From NCBI RefSeq assembly GCF_001605895.1, contig NZ_LUAW01000011.1, positions 163,215 to 227,214 of the forward strand: a stretch of DNA of 64,000 nucleotides, in the 5' to 3' direction. Position 1 is the first letter of the stretch, and each line of letters begins with the position of its first letter. The position numbers and the translations under genes are program-made. Shown here in pieces: positions 59,892-64,000 of this stretch. This stretch comes from Acinetobacter pragensis. GTDB lineage: Bacteria; Pseudomonadota; Gammaproteobacteria; Pseudomonadales; Moraxellaceae. The notes beneath the pieces are model-generated. The model searched no databases. It was not told the DNA's origin and saw nothing but the letters and a program-made list of their open reading frames with translations.

Positions 59892-61970
59892 TTAGGCAGG
59901 TATAGAAGCAACTTTATCTTCCCGATCCCAATAGCGGTGATCCTGAATCGCTTTCTTAAATTGATCACTGACATCATTAAAACTTTGTGAAGTGATAAGC
60001 GCAGGATCTTGAGTAAGATTTAGGTCTTTAATTAAAGATTCCTTATCGCCTAGCAGTACAATCGGTTTCAGATGCTTATACGCTTCCAGAACATAATGCT
60101 TAGCAACACCATCTTTTAGAAAAACGTCTAAATTATCTCCATCAACAACCGCTACGGCATCGTAAGTAACAGATGGCTCACCATTTTGACGGCCTTTCAC
60201 AGCAATCTCTTTACCATCATTCGACTTCACCGGTGCGGCACTCGGAGCCAAAACTTCAACGACCGCACTTTCTGATTCACCCCAAGCCTTGATTGCATCA
60301 ATAGACATTGCATTTGCACCATCATGAACCAGCAGAGCAATTTTACGTTGTTTGATGTCAGGTGCAGGATATGCCAATGTACTTAAATATTCAGAAGATG
60401 AAACTGCTGCTTTTTTTAAGCCATCATTTTGACGCGTAGGAGCAGCCAGTCCTAATTCATTAGCAACATAATTGGCTAGATCTAAATCAATATTAGCGAG
60501 TACTTCATTTACCACTCTTTTACGAATTTCAACGGCTTTGACTTTTGAAAGCTCAAAAGAATATGCATCCTTCATATGCTGCTGTTCGTGTTTAGCCAGA
60601 CTTTGATAATGCATCGTTGCCTGAGAAAAGTGGTCCGCAAAACTCTCGGGACGAATTCTAAGTTTAATGCCTTGCACTTCTTCAGGATGTGTTTTGAATG
60701 CATGAGGATCATCGCTGGCTTCTTTTGGCCAGTTGTCATCTACAGAATTAGGCTCATAATTGGCTTTGCCTTTATAGACCTCATGGTTCGCGTATCCGCC
60801 GCGTCGATTGGTATGAAAAGGGCAGACAGGTTTGTTAATAGGGATTTGATTAAAGTTTGCTGTACCTAGCCGATGCAGATGAGTGTCCGTATAACTGAAC
60901 AATCGGCCCTGAAGTAATGGGTCATTACTAAAATCAATACCAGAAACAATATTGGCCGGACTGAAAGCAACTTGCTCAGTTTCAGCAAAGAAATCATCTG
61001 TATTTCGATTTAGGGTGAATTTGCCTAAGGGAGTAATAGGCACAAGCTCTTCAGGCACCAGTTTTGTGGCATCAAGCACATCAAAATCCCATTGTGCGGC
61101 ATCTTCTTCGGTAAAAATCTGCGCACCCAATTCCCACTCTGGATAATTGCCGCGTTCAATTGCATCCCATAAGTCGCGGCGATGGAAGTCGGGATCTTTA
61201 CCATTGAGTTTCAATGCTTCATCCCAGACGACTTGGGCTACACCTTGTTTAGGGGTCCAATGGAATTTAACCAAGAAAGCTTCATTATTTTTATTGATTA
61301 ATCTGAATGTATGTACACCAAAACCTTGTATAGAGCGTAGATTTCTTGGAATTGCTCTATCAGACATGATCCATGTAGTCATATGTGACGCTTCTGTATT
61401 CAGTGAAATAAAATCCCAGAACGTATCATGCGCCGATTGGCCAGTTGGAACTTCATTCGGATCTTCTGGCTTTACAGCATGTACAAAGTCAGGAAATTTA
61501 ATCGCATCCTGAATGAAAAAGACTGGAATATTATTCCCAACTAAATCGTAGTTACCATCTTCTGTATAGAATTTAATTGAAAATCCACGTACATCACGAA
61601 CCACATCAGCCGAGCCTCGTCCACCTTGAACAGTGGATATCCTGACAAAAATTGGAGTCGGGTTTTGGGTATCGGTTAAGAACTTTGCTTTAGTCCACTT
61701 TTCATTGCCTTCATAGGCTTCGAAATATCCATGGGCACCTAGGCCGCGCGCATGAACTACACGTTCAGGAATACGCTCTCGATCAAAATGAATCAGCTTA
61801 TCCCTTAAAAGAAAGTCCTCTAATAACGTTGGGCCTTTTTCATTAATTTTCAGGCTATTTTGATTATCTGCAACTGGTACGCCTAGAGAGGAAGTGAGCG
61901 TTTTTCCTTTTGGGTCTACATATGCCTCTTTATCAAATTGATCAATTTTGGAGGTTTTTGATATTTTCAT
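59892..61970 (-). CDS. katE: Catalase HPII (large-subunit, KatE type)
   Basis: Codes for 692 residues, clade-2 large catalase. Heme-pocket His in ERVVHARGLGAHG, Asn in DLVGNNIPVFFIQD, and the proximal Tyr in RLFSYTDTHLHRLG; then NQIPINKPVCPFH. The C-terminal 170 residues form a DJ-1/PfpI-like flavodoxin domain (KQRKIALLVHDGANAMSI) found only in the large form. It removes hydrogen peroxide in stationary phase. A perfect palindrome lies 21 bases upstream of the start. Confidence 0.96.
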   Translation of the reverse strand: MKISKTSKIDQFDKEAYVDPKGKTLTSSLGVPVADNQNSLKINEKGPTLLEDFLLRDKLIHFDRERIPERVVHARGLGAHGYFEAYEGNEKWTKAKFLTDTQNPTPIFVRISTVQGGRGSADVVRDVRGFSIKFYTEDGNYDLVGNNIPVFFIQDAIKFPDFVHAVKPEDPNEVPTGQSAHDTFWDFISLNTEASHMTTWIMSDRAIPRNLRSIQGFGVHTFRLINKNNEAFLVKFHWTPKQGVAQVVWDEALKLNGKDPDFHRRDLWDAIERGNYPEWELGAQIFTEEDAAQWDFDVLDATKLVPEELVPITPLGKFTLNRNTDDFFAETEQVAFSPANIVSGIDFSNDPLLQGRLFSYTDTHLHRLGTANFNQIPINKPVCPFHTNRRGGYANHEVYKGKANYEPNSVDDNWPKEASDDPHAFKTHPEEVQGIKLRIRPESFADHFSQATMHYQSLAKHEQQHMKDAYSFELSKVKAVEIRKRVVNEVLANIDLDLANYVANELGLAAPTRQNDGLKKAAVSSSEYLSTLAYPAPDIKQRKIALLVHDGANAMSIDAIKAWGESESAVVEVLAPSAAPVKSNDGKEIAVKGRQNGEPSVTYDAVAVVDGDNLDVFLKDGVAKHYVLEAYKHLKPIVLLGDKESLIKDLNLTQDPALITSQSFNDVSDQFKKAIQDHRYWDREDKVASIPA

Positions 61971-61990
61971 GAGCTACGTCCCTTAGTGTG

Positions 61991-62004
61991 TTGTTCTAGA
62001 ACAA
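61991..62004. promoter_or_regulatory. Palindrome TTGTTCTAGAACAA upstream of katE
   Basis: A perfect 14-base palindrome, 21 bases before the katE start codon. Likely a regulator site; identity unknown. Confidence 0.5.
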
Positions 62005-62124
62005 TGATCAAAGAAAGGTTTTGCAATAGTTGAAAACTCCTTAAAACATTAAAGCCGGTATAAAAAATTAGAGTAAAAAAGTGTTTGTATTTTGTTCGGT
62101 GTGATGGCTGTAAAATTTTCAGAG

Positions 62125-62802
62125 TTAATTATTTTCACATTTCAAAGACGATTTGGCCCAGTGTGTACAATCACATCGAGGGCAATTATGAGACAAATTA
62201 TTGAGAAGCTGCGTGTGGCCGCACAACATGCATGAATAGTGGTGATCAATAATGTGCTCTTCAGCTTGCTTATAATTGTCGGGAAAAATTGGCAATCCCC
62301 ACTTAATATTTTCTTTACTAAAGGGGATGACACTTAAATTTCCATCAGTTTCCAAGAGGGCTACTTTGACCTGCCCGAGATGCTCAATTTTTTTCTGTCT
62401 CATTTCAGCAAAGAATTCATCGTATGAATATTTTTCTTGTTTAATATCCTCAACGATCAGCAATCCATTTTTTACAATATACATTGGCTTGCCTTCCAAT
62501 ATATTTTCAATAGCATCAGATTTCATCATTAGATACGTTGTTAATCGATATAAAGACAGGATGACAGCAAAAACGATAACCGCATGAATAAGCGGGACGT
62601 CATCATAAAACATGGGATCTCCGGCAGCGGAACCCAAGCTTAAGATAATTGCGATTTCAAAAATAGAAAGCTGCCTGACACCACGTTTGCCTGAAAACCT
62701 TAAAACTAAAATTATCAAGACATACATGACAATGCATCGAATAACTATCTCGATTGCAAAGCTCCATGTTGTGTCGTGCAGCAATATTTTTATGAAGTCC
62801 AT
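62125..62802 (-). CDS. DUF421 (YetF-like) membrane protein with zinc-ribbon tail
   Basis: Codes for 225 residues. Three N-terminal hydrophobic segments (CIVMYVLIILVLRFSGKRGV; ILSLGSAAGDPMFY; HAVIVFAVILSLY) and ENILEGKPMYIVKNG are DUF421 marks. After the usual domain the C-terminus adds CMLCGHTQLLN and HNCPRCDCTHW, two C-x-x-C pairs likely to hold zinc, which is not standard for the family. DUF421 proteins occur in stress loci; it sits beside katE. Confidence 0.82.
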   Translation of the reverse strand: MDFIKILLHDTTWSFAIEIVIRCIVMYVLIILVLRFSGKRGVRQLSIFEIAIILSLGSAAGDPMFYDDVPLIHAVIVFAVILSLYRLTTYLMMKSDAIENILEGKPMYIVKNGLLIVEDIKQEKYSYDEFFAEMRQKKIEHLGQVKVALLETDGNLSVIPFSKENIKWGLPIFPDNYKQAEEHIIDHHYSCMLCGHTQLLNNLSHNCPRCDCTHWAKSSLKCENN

Positions 62803-62882
62803 TCAGTGCTCTATGTCATTTTTTAAATTTTTATTAATTATAGTGATGATGAGTCAGCGAGGACTCATCATCAATTCACAGC

Positions 62883-63179
62883 TTACATTTTATCCCATGC
62901 ATCTTTAATTGCATGCTTGGCCTGTTCCCACTTTAAGCGGGACTCCGCTTTCAATTCTTCCCATTTGACCTTCAAATCACTTTCCGAATCTTCAAACCTG
63001 GCATCATTGCCGCGTTCATTGCGGGCATGTTGCCCAAGCTCATACGCAGAGCGAAGATCTCGGTCGTAATCTACATCTGGAATGTCCTTTTGGATATCAC
63101 CATAATAAGGGCGGTTAGAATAGTCTGTACGCCAATCATGCTTGATTGGGTTTTCATTTTGATGGTCATTGACAGTCAT
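62883..63179 (-). CDS. Small hydrophilic stress-type protein
   Basis: Codes for 98 residues from ATG 63179, supported by GGAGA upstream; longer in-frame starts are weaker. Highly charged, without Cys, with DWRTDYSNRPYYGDIQKDIP and a repeated helical end (KVKWEELKAESRLKWEQAKH). The W-x-x-x-K repeat resembles CsbD-like stress proteins. Next to katE and a Gln-rich protein, which suggests a desiccation or general stress role. Confidence 0.65.
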   Translation of the reverse strand: MTVNDHQNENPIKHDWRTDYSNRPYYGDIQKDIPDVDYDRDLRSAYELGQHARNERGNDARFEDSESDLKVKWEELKAESRLKWEQAKHAIKDAWDKM

Positions 63180-63290
63180 AATGATCTCCATTTGCATCAA
63201 ACTAAAGAATTCAAATGATAGAAATCCGAATTCTTGGCTTGATGAAATTTAAAAGGGAATGTAAGCGTTAAAATCTAGCAGCTTAAAGAT

Positions 63291-63563
63291 CTATTTGTGC
63301 TGCTGACGTTGCTGATCATTCTGCTGTTGATTGTTTTGCTGTTTGTCATTTTGCGGCTGTTGCTGCTGCTGACGCTGTTGGTCGTTTTGTTGATTGGGTT
63401 GCCGTTGTTGCTGGCCTTGTTGACGCTGTTGGTCATTTTGCGGTTGTTGCTGTTGCTGACCCTGTTGGTCATTTTGCTGGTTAGGCTGCTGTTGCTGCTG
63501 GCCTTGTTGATTTTGTTGATTGTTTTGACGATTTTCTTGGTTCTTTTCAGAAATGTTAGCCAT
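63291..63563 (-). CDS. Gln/Asn-rich hydrophilin-like protein
   Basis: Codes for 90 residues from ATG 63563 (GAGGT eight bases upstream). About two thirds of the residues are Gln or Asn in repeats of the type QQQPQNDQQ. It has no hydrophobic core and must be disordered, like hydrophilins that protect cells in drying. The repeats are imperfect at DNA level, so their number may vary between strains. The opposite strand frames here are Leu-rich shadows. Confidence 0.7.
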   Translation of the reverse strand: MANISEKNQENRQNNQQNQQGQQQQQPNQQNDQQGQQQQQPQNDQQRQQGQQQRQPNQQNDQQRQQQQQPQNDKQQNNQQQNDQQRQQHK

Positions 63564-63608
63564 TTTATGTACCTCATTCAATCGAGAAGAAATCCATGCC
63601 GAAAGTGA

Positions 63609-64000
63609 CTGGATAAAATATTATTAGCATAGGAAAATAAAATGTTTATTATTTAAATGTTACAGTTTTTGGTTTTAAGTTCATGTATATCTTGATTTGA
63701 AATGGGGGTGTTGATATTTAATGATAATAAATAATTTTATTATTACAAATTGCAAACATTTATTAAAATAATAGAATTTTTTGAAAAATTATTCTTAAAT
63801 TTTATTCTGTAGTTTTTAAAACATTTAATGATAATTAAATATGTATAAGTTCTATGGGTTACAATATTTTTATTAAGTTAAGTGACTTTTAGAATGTCAA
63901 TTCTGATTAGAATTTTGCCTTATTTGGATTTTTCTTGATCTTTTTATTTGAATTATTGTTTATAGTTATTTGAAAATTAAGTATTTTTAGATTTTTGATG
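63609..64000. other. Very AT-rich region, no gene seen
   Basis: Nearly 400 bases with long A and T runs. It must contain the - strand promoter of the Gln-rich gene. No open frame with a start signal and no clear repeat. Confidence 0.4.

Noticed and set aside
63297..63608. Leu-rich + strand frame opposite the Gln-rich gene
   Set aside because: Antisense of CAG/CAA codons gives CTG/TTG leucine runs; the - strand gene has a proper ribosome-binding site.

Overview
The window looks like an Acinetobacter-type chromosome (AT-rich, moraxellaceal-looking stress and metabolic genes such as katE, oleate hydratase and a DUF421 protein) in which bases 1 to about 48,750 are most of a contractile-tailed prophage. 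The left end of the prophage (integrase, replication) lies outside the window and no attachment site was found.

Layout. 1-6,230: end of the early/middle region: small coupled DNA-binding genes, a Q-like candidate late regulator, an initiator-type tRNA with CAU anticodon, several small unknown genes, a RusA resolvase, an XRE regulator and a possible small terminase. 6,231-6,900: a yefM-yoeB toxin-antitoxin pair on the opposite strand. 7,008-48,700: late genes, all on the + strand, for tape measure/lysozyme, baseplate, a head-processing candidate, an intein-split large terminase and a degenerate terminase paralogue, tail fibre, major capsid, sheath, tubes, spike, portal, injected polyvalent proteins, hub, holin and endolysin. 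Two cargo blocks sit between late units: a secreted lipase plus short-chain dehydrogenase (10.2-12.3 kb) and an oleate hydratase on the - strand (32.1-33.7 kb). 48,771-52,330: a one-module NRPS-like A-T-reductase gene flanked by the real holin and a decayed holin copy. 52.3-58.4 kb: MFS/TetR pair, HigA-like antitoxin, HNH nuclease and several hypothetical membrane or soluble proteins. 58.4-59.85 kb: a P22 immI-like set of two ribbon-helix-helix repressors and a Bro-N antirepressor. 59.9-63.6 kb: host stress genes (katE, DUF421 protein, two hydrophilic proteins).

The most striking signal is regulatory. Sixteen copies of the box [TC]TGGAA[CT] occur upstream of late transcription units, almost always 68-76 bases before the first start codon, each with a -10-like hexamer ending 41-42 bases after the box start. 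The sixteen units together cover every late gene from 7,008 to 48,700, so this looks like a dispersed, activator-dependent late regulon. Several copies overlap a hairpin-plus-U-tract, so the terminator of one unit lies on the promoter of the next.

A second recurring signal is a protein motif, F-D-S-A (and F-D-S-V/I), found repeatedly in capsid, scaffold-like, head-processing and injected polyvalent proteins and not seen in the tail proteins. In the 944-residue polyvalent protein it falls at the module boundaries. I propose it as a head-maturation cleavage or head-targeting signal. Other notable items are an Acb2-like anti-CBASS protein inside the baseplate operon, a mini-intein in the terminase P-loop and a separately promoted terminase-nuclease paralogue that has lost a catalytic aspartate. 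All functional calls are from reading motifs by eye; no database search was possible.
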